Shown: positions 25,867 through 35,557 of the stretch, in pieces
How positions within the stretch are numbered: position 1 is the first letter of the stretch
Layout of the letters: each line of letters opens with the position of its first letter
Source: Mycobacterium sp.
GTDB lineage: Bacteria > Actinomycetota > Actinomycetes > Mycobacteriales > Mycobacteriaceae
DNA: 59,636 nucleotides
NCBI GenBank assembly: GCA_003987775.1
Contig: RXJD01000013.1
Location: 1 to 59,636 of the forward strand
Direction of reading: 5' to 3'
Translations under genes and position numbers: made by a program
The notes under the pieces: model-generated
Database searches by the model: none
What the model saw: only the letters and a program-made list of their open reading frames with translations
What the model was told of the DNA's origin: nothing

Positions 25867-25885
25867 GCACCCCCACCGGGTATGC
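25867..25885. promoter_or_regulatory. copper-box-like site upstream of the ricR-like gene
   Basis: GCACCCCCACCGGGTATGC shares CCCCCAC-x-GGGTA with the 25688 site. It lies 87 bases before ricR. Likely autoregulation by inference. Confidence 0.5.
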
Positions 25886-25971
25886 TGGTCCAAAGACGGC
25901 TTGGCGGCTGATTGCGATCAGGGCGCGGTAGCGATCAGAAAACTAGCCGATCACGAGGCAGGAGCTAGGTA

Positions 25972-26259
25972 ATGTCAACATACGGCTATGCGGCCAATAA
26001 GGACGCCTACGCTAAGCGCCTGCGCAGAGTCGAGGGCCAGATCCGCGGCATCGCGAAGATGATCGACGAGGACAAGTACTGCATCGACATCCTGACGCAA
26101 ATCAGTGCGGCCAGCAGTGCTTTGCGATCCGTGGCATTGAACCTCCTCGATGACCACCTTGACAGCTGCATAACGCAGGCAATCGCAACTGGAGGGACCG
26201 AAGCCGACGCCAAGCTCACTGAAGCGTCGGCAGCAATCGCACGACTTGTGCGCTCATGA
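25972..26259 (+). CDS. ricR: RicR-like copper-responsive repressor
   Basis: A 95-residue CsoR-superfamily protein with C37, H62 and C66, and a sequence (Y-A-K-R-L-R-R-V-E-G-Q-I-R-G-I-A-K-M-I-D) that matches M. tuberculosis RicR rather than CsoR. RicR represses a set of copper-resistance genes via TACCC palindromes. It is distinct in sequence from the two CsoR copies here, so the region holds both sensor types. It lies divergent from the DUF1490-ctpV set, with copper boxes in the shared gap. Confidence 0.88.
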   Translation: MSTYGYAANKDAYAKRLRRVEGQIRGIAKMIDEDKYCIDILTQISAASSALRSVALNLLDDHLDSCITQAIATGGTEADAKLTEASAAIARLVRS

Positions 26260-26499
26260 CGCGGTTGCGCCGCTGGTACTAGGTCCGCTCGATGCAAGTC
26301 ATGATCACCCGGAGTATCTCGGCCAGGGTGGACTAGGGGTCGGCGCTGAAGCGCCCCGTCGATGCGTGTGATGCGTTGTGCAACAGCGCCTGGACGACTT
26401 TCGCGACCTGAACACGTGGAGCTGTGCGCCTGTGCCTCCGCGCAGCTCTGAGTCTTAGCTGCGTCCTGAGAGCGCCTGCGCCGCCAACGGTGTCGACGT
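26260..26499. other. intergenic before csoR copy 2
   Basis: Nothing recognised apart from the operator listed next. Confidence 0.4.
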
Positions 26500-26523
26500 A
26501 TACCCTTTCCCACCCCGGGTGGG
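26500..26523 (+). promoter_or_regulatory. CsoR operator, copy 2
   Basis: CCCACCCCGGGTGGG at 26509-26523 (7+1+7), preceded by ATACCC. It is the exact reverse complement of the 21561-21575 core and sits 45 bases before csoR copy 2. Confidence 0.75.
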
Positions 26524-26567
26524 GTGGAGTACCGTGTCGGTTGTGACACTCGGCGGAACGTATTGAC

Positions 26568-26924
26568 ATGGAGTTGACGGCCAAGAAGCGCGCGGCGCTC
26601 AATCGCCTGAAGACGGCGCGGGGTCACCTGGACGGCATAATTCGGATGCTGGAATCCGATGCCTACTGCGTGGACGTCATGAAGCAGATTTCCGCCGTGC
26701 AATCCTCGCTAGAGCGGGCAAATCGGGTAATGCTCCACAATCATTTGGAGACATGTTTTTCCGCGGCGGTGCTCGATGGGCACGGGAGAGCCGCCATCGA
26801 CGAACTCATCGACGCGGTGAAATTCACGTCAGCTCTGACCGGTCCGCAAGCGCAGTTGAGTGGCGCAGCCGTCGGCGAACCGAACGGCGGCCAACCCTTC
26901 ATGACCGCGGCGGGCGTGGAATGA
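26568..26924 (+). CDS. csoR: CsoR copper-sensing repressor (copy 2)
   Basis: A 118-residue protein starting M-E-L-T-A-K-K-R-A-A-L-N-R-L, with C34, H59 and C63. Very close to csoR copy 1 and to M. tuberculosis Rv0967. First gene of the complete plus-strand cassette csoR-DUF1490-ctpV-DUF5134. Binding of Cu(I) should release the 26509 operator and switch on the whole cassette. Confidence 0.95.
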   Translation: MELTAKKRAALNRLKTARGHLDGIIRMLESDAYCVDVMKQISAVQSSLERANRVMLHNHLETCFSAAVLDGHGRAAIDELIDAVKFTSALTGPQAQLSGAAVGEPNGGQPFMTAAGVE

Positions 26925-27094
26925 CGAACACCGGAATTCTTCGTGGCCGCCTTCGGCCGCCCGTGTGGCAGGTGGTCAACACCCCCTCGCCGACCGGTGC
27001 GCCGGCTGCCGTCCGCACGTAAATGTGCCAGCCGCGATCTGGACTGAACGCAGACCTATGGCATGACAATAGAAAGGTAGTGAGGGAGATGTTG

Positions 27095-27370
27095 ATGGCG
27101 TTGCACGGAGTCGCCGCCAAGGCGGTTCCGACGGTGGTAACCGGCCTGGTGGGGGCTGTGGCGTATGAAGGGGTGCGCAAGGCGGCCGGCAAGGCTCCGT
27201 TGCGCCGGGCGACAGTGACGGTGACTGCATGGGGCTTAAGCGCTGCCCGAAAGGCCGGACGCACCGCCGCGAAAAGTGCCGAGCAGGCTCGATTGACGGC
27301 CGCCGACGTGCTGGCCGAGGCGCGGGAGCGCTCTGCTGAGGATGGTGCGCCGCTCAAAGTGGTGGACTAG
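27095..27370 (+). CDS. DUF1490 protein, Rv0968-like (copy 2)
   Basis: A 91-residue protein from ATG 27095 with GAGGGA at good spacing. It opens [17 protein letters not shown] and ends A-P-L-K-V-V-D. Intact member of the family that the copy at 20690 lost. The pattern is a hydrophobic N-terminal half and a basic Ala-rich C-terminal half. Situated between csoR and ctpV. Confidence 0.87.
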   Translation: MALHGVAAKAVPTVVTGLVGAVAYEGVRKAAGKAPLRRATVTVTAWGLSAARKAGRTAAKSAEQARLTAADVLAEARERSAEDGAPLKVVD

Positions 27371-27383
27371 GGCGCGCGCGACC

Positions 27384-29747
<2,364 letters not shown>

Positions 29748-29810
29748 CAGTGCCGCATCGCTCTATCCGTATCAGACTGCGTCAACCAGTGCCTGCCGGG
29801 AGCGCCGTGC

Positions 29811-30434
29811 GTGATTGATGACCTCATTCTGCGGTGGGTAGTGACCGCACTGTTCGTGATCTCGGCCGCTGAATGCGCTCGGGCGATCGCAAAAAAACCC
29901 CGGCCGTGGACGTTGTCCGTGAGCCATGGGTGGCATTTGCTGATGGCTGTTGGCATGGCGGTGATGGCTTGGCCGTGGGGGGTGCGCTTGCCGGCGACGG
30001 GCCCTGCGGTGTTCTTTCTGCTCGGAGCCGTGTGGTTCGTGGCGGTCGCTGTCGCGGCTGGTCCGATTCGTGACCGCCTTGCACTTGACGGCTATCACGC
30101 GCTGATGATGTTGGCGACGGCTTGGATGTACGCCATCATGGACCCCCATCTGCTAGGCACCCAGCCGGCGACGCCGATGCCGGGCATGGAGATGATGCCG
30201 GGGATGGACATGGATGCGGCGCACATGTCGGGAAGCAACGGGCACCCCGTGTGGTTCAGCGCGACGAATTGGGTCGGGGTCGTCGGGTTTGCAGCTGCCG
30301 CCCTATGGTGGACCTATCGCTACTTCCACCGGCGGCAGCACGAGCCGGTTGGGTGTTCGCTGAGCCAGCTTGTTCAGGCGATGTTGGCTGCTGGCATGTC
30401 GATCTTGTTCCTGGCCGCGCTGTTTCCGATCTGA
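29811..30434 (+). CDS. DUF5134 membrane protein, Rv0970-like (copy 2)
   Basis: A 207-residue multi-pass protein with H-L-L-M-A-V-G-M-A-V-M-A-W-P-W-G and a Met/His-rich loop (M-P-G-M-E-M-M-P-G-M-D-M-D-A-A-H-M-S-G) between helices three and four, a plausible copper-binding loop. Ends the complete cassette. Its copy-1 partner has a shorter Met loop. Function unknown. Confidence 0.85.
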   Translation: MIDDLILRWVVTALFVISAAECARAIAKKPRPWTLSVSHGWHLLMAVGMAVMAWPWGVRLPATGPAVFFLLGAVWFVAVAVAAGPIRDRLALDGYHALMMLATAWMYAIMDPHLLGTQPATPMPGMEMMPGMDMDAAHMSGSNGHPVWFSATNWVGVVGFAAAALWWTYRYFHRRQHEPVGCSLSQLVQAMLAAGMSILFLAALFPI

Positions 30435-30582
30435 TCTTCACCGTCCGGGTACCCAACGTGTGGGTGCTGTCGGCAACCTCTGGGGTACACGCGTGTGCTC
30501 GTGAGCGTGTGAAACAAGTAGCGCGGCCGGTCGTCGGTCAGCGCTACCAACACAAGGCGCAGTGGATAGCGCGTCGCCTACC

Positions 30583-30698
30583 TCAGCCCAGCGCGGCCGC
30601 GCGCACCGTCGAAGATCTCGTCCAGGGCCGCCGCAGTCAGCGGCCCACCGCGCCGCGGTCCCTTCAACACCACGAATCCCGGGTCCGTAGACGGCAAG
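30583..30698 (-). pseudogene. fragment of a tyrosine recombinase gene
   Basis: The minus strand encodes F-V-V-L-K-G-P-R-R-G-G-P-L-T-A-A-A-L-D-E-I-F-D-G-A-R then stops. This resembles the segment before the H-x-L-R-H catalytic box in plasmid/phage integrases. The catalytic part is gone. It is likely a relic of mobile-element activity at the boundary of the copper cassette. The remaining 30435-30857 shows nothing else. Confidence 0.5.
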
Positions 30699-30857
30699 TT
30701 CTTCTCGGCGGGGGAGCGGACTCGCGACACACGCCTCCGCTGCCCTGCCGGATGGACCCCACGACGGACCCTCCGACCTCCCGAACGTCGTTTTCCTCGC
30801 CGAGAACGGTGATTTCAACCCTGGTCAGACCCCACGTTCATCAGCCACAGTCCCCAC

Positions 30858-31643
30858 GTGAGCACCGCCGCCCTGCTAATCCTCAGCCTAGTCGCCGGCG
30901 TGGTCGTCGCGGTCGTCACCGCGCCCGTCGGCGTCTCCGGGGCAGTGTTCCTGCTGCCCATCCAACTCAGCGTCTTACACTTCCCCAACCCAACAGTCAC
31001 CCCCACCAACCTGCTGTTCAACGTCGTTGCCATTCCCGGTGCCCTGGCCCGCTACCGCCGCCGCTCACCACTGCGCAACCCGCTCACGACCACCCTGCTG
31101 CTGGGCACCGTGCCAGGCGTCATACTCGGCGCCGTCGTCCGAGTCACCCTCATCCCCGGACCCACCATATTCCGGCTGCTGGTCGCCGCATTCCTGCTGC
31201 CCCTGGGCATTTGGCTCCTGCCTACCCACCCGAAGACCCCATCCAGGCGGCCACCGGACCCTCCACCAGATTTCACCATCACGGCCGCGGTCGTCGTGGG
31301 AACCCTTGGCGGTATCTACGGGATCGGCGGCGGATCACTGCTCAGCCCAATCCTGATCGGACGCGGCATGCCGATGGCCACCGTCGCACCCGCAGCCCTG
31401 CTCACCACATTCATCACCTCCATCGCAGGCGCCGCGACCTACCTCCTGCTGGCCATCACTACCGCCGGCGGCAATATCGCCCCATACTGGACAGTCGGAA
31501 TATGTGCCGGCACAGGCGGACTCATCGGCGCCTACCTCGGGGCACTGCTGCAACCCCACCTGCCCGTACGAGTCCTACGCATCACCCTGGGCGCATCAGC
31601 AATCGCGACCGCCAGCCTCTACCTCGCACAAGCGGGGCACTAA
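30858..31643 (+). CDS. TauE/SafE-family membrane transporter
   Basis: A 261-residue protein with eight or so predicted helices and the two repeated halves of the TauE/SafE (DUF81) family: T-A-P-V-G-V-S-G-A-V-F-L-L-P near residue 20 and G-I-Y-G-I-G-G-G-S-L-L-S-P-I-L near 155. Family members export sulfite, sulfoacetate or related anions. Start GTG 30858. It lies between the copper cassette and the CmtR/CtpG-like pair; a substrate cannot be named. Confidence 0.85.
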   Translation: MSTAALLILSLVAGVVVAVVTAPVGVSGAVFLLPIQLSVLHFPNPTVTPTNLLFNVVAIPGALARYRRRSPLRNPLTTTLLLGTVPGVILGAVVRVTLIPGPTIFRLLVAAFLLPLGIWLLPTHPKTPSRRPPDPPPDFTITAAVVVGTLGGIYGIGGGSLLSPILIGRGMPMATVAPAALLTTFITSIAGAATYLLLAITTAGGNIAPYWTVGICAGTGGLIGAYLGALLQPHLPVRVLRITLGASAIATASLYLAQAGH

Positions 31644-31735
31644 AGCTGACGCGCAACCGCCGCGCGCCCACCCGGAGCCAGCCCATCCCACCCAGCACAA
31701 CGGCTGCCCGCAGCACCCCTGAGCAACCTCTGTAA

Positions 31736-31752
31736 GCGGAATGGCATTCCGC
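31736..31752. terminator. GCGGAATGGCATTCCGC hairpin between convergent genes
   Basis: An 8+1+8 perfect palindrome in the 167-bp gap between the convergent TauE-like and metal-ATPase genes. A second hairpin AACAAA-GCA-TTTGTT lies at 31795-31809 with a T-rich end for the plus strand. Both may act as terminators for the two converging operons. Confidence 0.5.
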
Positions 31753-31810
31753 CTGCTGTGCAGATGTGTCTCGGGCCTGACCGGGACCCTGCACAACAAA
31801 GCATTTGTTG

Positions 31811-33736
31811 TCATGGGCCATCAGCAGAAGTCAGGCGAACCGGAGCGCGGCCGGCTCGCACGCCGTTGGCGATGACGATGACCTCGGCTAGTTCGTGCAC
31901 CAGCACCACCGCGGCCAGGCCGAGCACCCCGAAAAGCGCCAGCGGGATCAGCGCGCTGATCAGGGCGAGCGACAGGCCGATGTTTTGCCACATGATGCGC
32001 CGGGCCCGGCGGGCATGGCTGAACGCGTGGGTGAGATGGCGCAGGTCTTCGCCCATGAGCGCCACGTCGGCGGTTTCGATTGCCACATCGGTGCCCATGG
32101 CGCCCATCGCGATGCCCAGATCGGCGGTGGCCAGCGCGGGTGCGTCGTTGACGCCGTCGCCGACCATCGCTGTGGGGTGCTGAGTGCGCAACTGGGTGAT
32201 CAGCGCGGCCTTGTCTTCGGGGCGCAGCTCGGCGTAGACGACGTCGATGCCGGCTTGGGTCGCGAGCGCAGCGGCGGTGGCGTGGTTGTCGCCGGTGAGC
32301 ATCGCCACCTGATAACCATCGCGGCGCAACGCCTCGATGACGTCGCGGGCTTCGGGGCGCAATTCGTCGCGAACCGCGATCGCGCCGATGAGCGTCTCGT
32401 TGTCTTCGACCAGCATCGCGGTCGCGCCGGCCTGCTGCATCCGATCGACCTGCGCTGCTAGGGATCCGGCGTTGATCCAGCCGGGCCGGCCGAGCCGGAT
32501 GGTGTGCCCGTCGCGGTGGCCGATCAGCCCGGCGCCGGGGACGGCCTGCACGTCATCGGCGGGGGTGACCTGGTCGGCGGCGGCCAAGACGGCCTGCGCG
32601 AGTGGATGCTCGCTGCGGGCTTCCAGGGCCGCCGCCGCGTCGAGGATTTGGTCGCGGGTGGCGCCGTTTGTGGTGGCAATCTCGATGACGGTGGGCTGGT
32701 TTGCGGTCAGCGTGCCGGTCTTGTCCAACGCCACACCACGGATTGCGCCGAGCGCCTCCAGTGCGGCGCCACCCTTGACCAGTACACCGAGCCTGCTGGC
32801 CGCGCCGATCGCAGCGACCACGGTCACCGGCACCGAAATCGCCAACGCGCACGGGGAGGCCGCCACGAGCACGACCAGGGCCCGCTCGCTCCAGAGGGCC
32901 GGGTCGCCAAACACGCTGCCCACCGCGGCGATCATCGCGGCGGCGATCATGATCGCGGGCACCAGGGGTTGGGCGATGCGATCCGCCAGCCGCTGCGAGG
33001 CGCCCCTGCGGGCTTGCTCGGCCTCCACGATCCGCACAATGCGGGCCAGCGAGTTGTCTTCGGCGGTAGTGGTCACCTCGATGCTCAGCACGCCGGCGCC
33101 GTTGATCGATCCGGCGAACACCTCATCGCCGGGGCCGGCCTCGATTGGCACCGATTCGCCGGTGATCGCCGACACGTCGATCGCGCTGCGACCCTCGCCG
33201 ATGATCCCGTCGGTGGCAATTCGTTCACCGGGCTTAACCAGCATCTGGTCTCCGACCCGCAATTCGGTTGGGGTGACGACGATTTCAGCGCCGTCGCGGA
33301 TGATGGTGGCCTGGGCGGGCACCAGCGACAGCAGCGCGCGCAGTCCTCGGCGGGTGCGCGCCAGCGCGTATTCCTCCAGGCCCTCGCTGATGGAGAACAG
33401 GAACGCAAGTGTGGCGGCCTCACCGACCTCGCCGAGGATCACCGCGCCGACCGCGGCGATTGTCATCAGCGTGCCCACCCCGATCCGGCCGCGTACCAGC
33501 CGGCGCAGCGTCGAGGGGACGAAAGTCCACGCCCCCACCGCCAGCGCCGTCGAGACCATCACGAGCTCCACCGGTCTTGACCCGTGGGTCCAGCCGACCA
33601 CGTAGCCGGCCAGTAGCAGGACCCCGGCCAGCGCGGCGGCGCGTAGCTCGGCGACCTGCCACAGCCGTTCGGGTTCGTGCTCGACTTCGTCGCCGTCGGC
33701 GGGTTGATCGTGGCCGCAGCCGCAGGCATCGCTCAT
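31811..33736 (-). CDS. P1B-4-type metal ATPase, CtpG-like
   Basis: A 641-residue ATPase with membrane motif S-P-C-A-L-A-I-S-V-P (SPC, not CPC), D-K-T-G-T-L and [11 protein letters not shown]-motif P1B-4 pumps export Co, Zn, Cd or Fe-type divalent ions; M. tuberculosis CtpG, partner of CmtR, is of this kind. The N-terminus is short, with A-C-G-C-G-H and acidic residues instead of a full HMA domain. Start ATG 33736, overlapping the ArsR-type gene by 4 bases (ATGA), so the pair is coupled. Confidence 0.9.
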   Translation of the reverse strand: MSDACGCGHDQPADGDEVEHEPERLWQVAELRAAALAGVLLLAGYVVGWTHGSRPVELVMVSTALAVGAWTFVPSTLRRLVRGRIGVGTLMTIAAVGAVILGEVGEAATLAFLFSISEGLEEYALARTRRGLRALLSLVPAQATIIRDGAEIVVTPTELRVGDQMLVKPGERIATDGIIGEGRSAIDVSAITGESVPIEAGPGDEVFAGSINGAGVLSIEVTTTAEDNSLARIVRIVEAEQARRGASQRLADRIAQPLVPAIMIAAAMIAAVGSVFGDPALWSERALVVLVAASPCALAISVPVTVVAAIGAASRLGVLVKGGAALEALGAIRGVALDKTGTLTANQPTVIEIATTNGATRDQILDAAAALEARSEHPLAQAVLAAADQVTPADDVQAVPGAGLIGHRDGHTIRLGRPGWINAGSLAAQVDRMQQAGATAMLVEDNETLIGAIAVRDELRPEARDVIEALRRDGYQVAMLTGDNHATAAALATQAGIDVVYAELRPEDKAALITQLRTQHPTAMVGDGVNDAPALATADLGIAMGAMGTDVAIETADVALMGEDLRHLTHAFSHARRARRIMWQNIGLSLALISALIPLALFGVLGLAAVVLVHELAEVIVIANGVRAGRAPVRLTSADGP

Positions 33737-34107
33737 TGCGCCACCGCCCCCGCGGTGGGTTGGCCGTAGTGCGGGCACAACGCGACCGCGCTGCCGGTGG
33801 CCTCCAGTACCGCCTCCGCGGCCTTGAACAAGTCCAGCAGCTCAACGCGGGTGAGTCGATACACCGACGCGCGGCCCTGCGGTCGGTAGTCGACCAGCCC
33901 ACAGTCTCGAAGACAGGCCAGATGCGCCGAGACAGTGGACTGGGCCAACCCCAGCTCGGTGGTCAGATCCACCACTCGCGCCTCCCCGAGCGCCAGCCGG
34001 CGCAGGATCGCCAACCGGTTCGTGTCCGAGAGGCTGTGGAATAACGCTGTTGCCGCATCCAATGACGCCGGCTCAACTGCCGCCGTCTTGCAGCCCTGCA
34101 TCGCCAT
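33733..34107 (-). CDS. CmtR-like ArsR/SmtB metal sensor
   Basis: A 124-residue winged-helix repressor. In the recognition helix region it has A-H-L-A-C-L-R-D-C-G-L-V (C65, C69) and a third cysteine C111 in the tail. CmtR uses the equivalent C57, C61 and C102 to bind Cd/Pb, and the C-L-R-x-C pattern is shared. Metal binding should release the promoter of the downstream pump. A dyad-like CATATGGCGATGATAT at the start codon could be its operator. Confidence 0.87.
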   Translation of the reverse strand: MAMQGCKTAAVEPASLDAATALFHSLSDTNRLAILRRLALGEARVVDLTTELGLAQSTVSAHLACLRDCGLVDYRPQGRASVYRLTRVELLDLFKAAEAVLEATGSAVALCPHYGQPTAGAVAQ

Positions 34108-34141
34108 ATGGCGATGATATCGCTCAATACGCCGACATCGG

Positions 34142-35554
34142 CTACCGCAGCGGTGCCGTCGGGAGCACGTCCCACAGTGGTCCCGCCGCAATGCCGAGCC
34201 CCAAGCTCCAGGCTGCCGCGACAATCGCGGTGCGTGCAGACCACCCGCCGAGGGTGAAATCGTCTGACTGATCCGGCTTCTGAAAGACCGGAGCGATCCA
34301 ACGCAGGTAGTAGAAGAGGCTCAGCAGGCTGTTGACGAACACCACCACGGCCAACCATGGGAACCCACCGTCCCAGACCGCCATGGCGGTGGTGAGTTTC
34401 GCGACGAACACACTGGTGGGCGGGGTGCCGACCAGTCCGAGCAGCGCCACCACCAGCGCCCCCGCCAGCCAGGGCCGGGCTCGCGCCAGCCCGCGGTAGG
34501 CGACAAGTGCGCGGCGATCGGGCAGTGCGGTGCTCACCGCGAAGGCGGCGCCGTTGGTCAGCGTGTAGCCGACCAGATAGAACAGCAGCGACGGCAGGGC
34601 CAGTTCGCTACGGCCGGCGACCGTGATCGGCACAAGTAGGTAGCCGACTTGACTCACTGTCGACCACCCCAGGAGCCGCCGGGGATCCTCTTGGCCGTAC
34701 GCGGCCAAATTGCCCAATGTCATACTCGCCACCGCGAATATCGCGATCAGCACCGGCCACGGCACTAGGGACGGTGGCAGCACGGCGGCCACGCGGTACA
34801 GCGCGATCAGCGCGCCGATTTTGGGCACTGTCGTCAAGAAGACGGCCGCCACACTGTTGGCAGCTTGGGCGGCGTCGGGAACCCAGAAGTGAGCGGGCAC
34901 CGCCCCCGCTTCGAACATCAGCCCGGCCGCGACGGCTACGACGCCCGTCGCCACCACCGCGGCCGGCGCCCCGCGCATTTGTGCGGCCAGTTCGTTATAG
35001 CGGGTGGCGCCGCTGATCCCATAGAGGACGGTCACCCCCAGGAGCAGGATAATCCCGAACAGGGCGCCGATCAGGTAAGTCTTCAATGCTGCCTCGGCCG
35101 CCACACCCGAGCGCAACAGCCCGATCAGTCCGTAGAGCGGGATGCTTGCCAGCAGGTATCCGGTTGCCAGGACGAGCAGGTCGTCGGTTCCGGCGAGCAC
35201 CATGACGCCGGCGGTCGAAAAGAGAAGCAGCGCATAGGTTTCGCTCTCGCGGGCAGTCGCTCTTATGTCATCGCCGGCTATGGCCAGGACCACCAGCACC
35301 CCGATCGCGGCCGTGATCCGTGCAACGCCAGTGGTGGTGTCGACGGCGAAGGCCCCGTCGAACGCCGTCTGATCCGGGGCCGCGATTCTGACCGCCGCGA
35401 CCACGACGACGCCGATAAGCGCTGCGGCTGCAACGATTCGGGCCCACCATTGACGCTGGCGGGGCAGAAATGATCCGCCGATCAGCACCAGTAGGCCACT
35501 GCCGAAAGTCAGTATTTCCGGCAGCATCAGCAGCGGCCGCATCCCGGTGTTCAC
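34142..35554 (-). CDS. NuoN-like membrane antiporter subunit of a complex I-like module
   Basis: A 470-residue, about 14-helix protein of the MrpD/NuoN fold. GTG 35554 is preferred (GGGGAG about 8 bases upstream); TTG 35557 and ATG 35542 are alternatives. It keeps a helix with V-P-K-I-G-A-L but has Leu near residue 134 where NuoN has a conserved Glu, and F-E-A-G-A-V-P-A-H (E215) where F-K-x-A-A-V-P-F-H would be expected. So the TM7-type Lys is replaced by Glu. It is the last gene of an eight-gene operon and may be altered in proton transfer. Confidence 0.85.
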   Translation of the reverse strand: MNTGMRPLLMLPEILTFGSGLLVLIGGSFLPRQRQWWARIVAAAALIGVVVVAAVRIAAPDQTAFDGAFAVDTTTGVARITAAIGVLVVLAIAGDDIRATARESETYALLLFSTAGVMVLAGTDDLLVLATGYLLASIPLYGLIGLLRSGVAAEAALKTYLIGALFGIILLLGVTVLYGISGATRYNELAAQMRGAPAAVVATGVVAVAAGLMFEAGAVPAHFWVPDAAQAANSVAAVFLTTVPKIGALIALYRVAAVLPPSLVPWPVLIAIFAVASMTLGNLAAYGQEDPRRLLGWSTVSQVGYLLVPITVAGRSELALPSLLFYLVGYTLTNGAAFAVSTALPDRRALVAYRGLARARPWLAGALVVALLGLVGTPPTSVFVAKLTTAMAVWDGGFPWLAVVVFVNSLLSLFYYLRWIAPVFQKPDQSDDFTLGGWSARTAIVAAAWSLGLGIAAGPLWDVLPTAPLR

Positions 35555-35557
35555 CAA

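Noticed and set aside
25752-25931. 59-codon frame between two copper boxes, tested as a possible MymT-like metallothionein
   Set aside because: It has essentially no cysteine, so it cannot be a metallothionein, and there is no other support.
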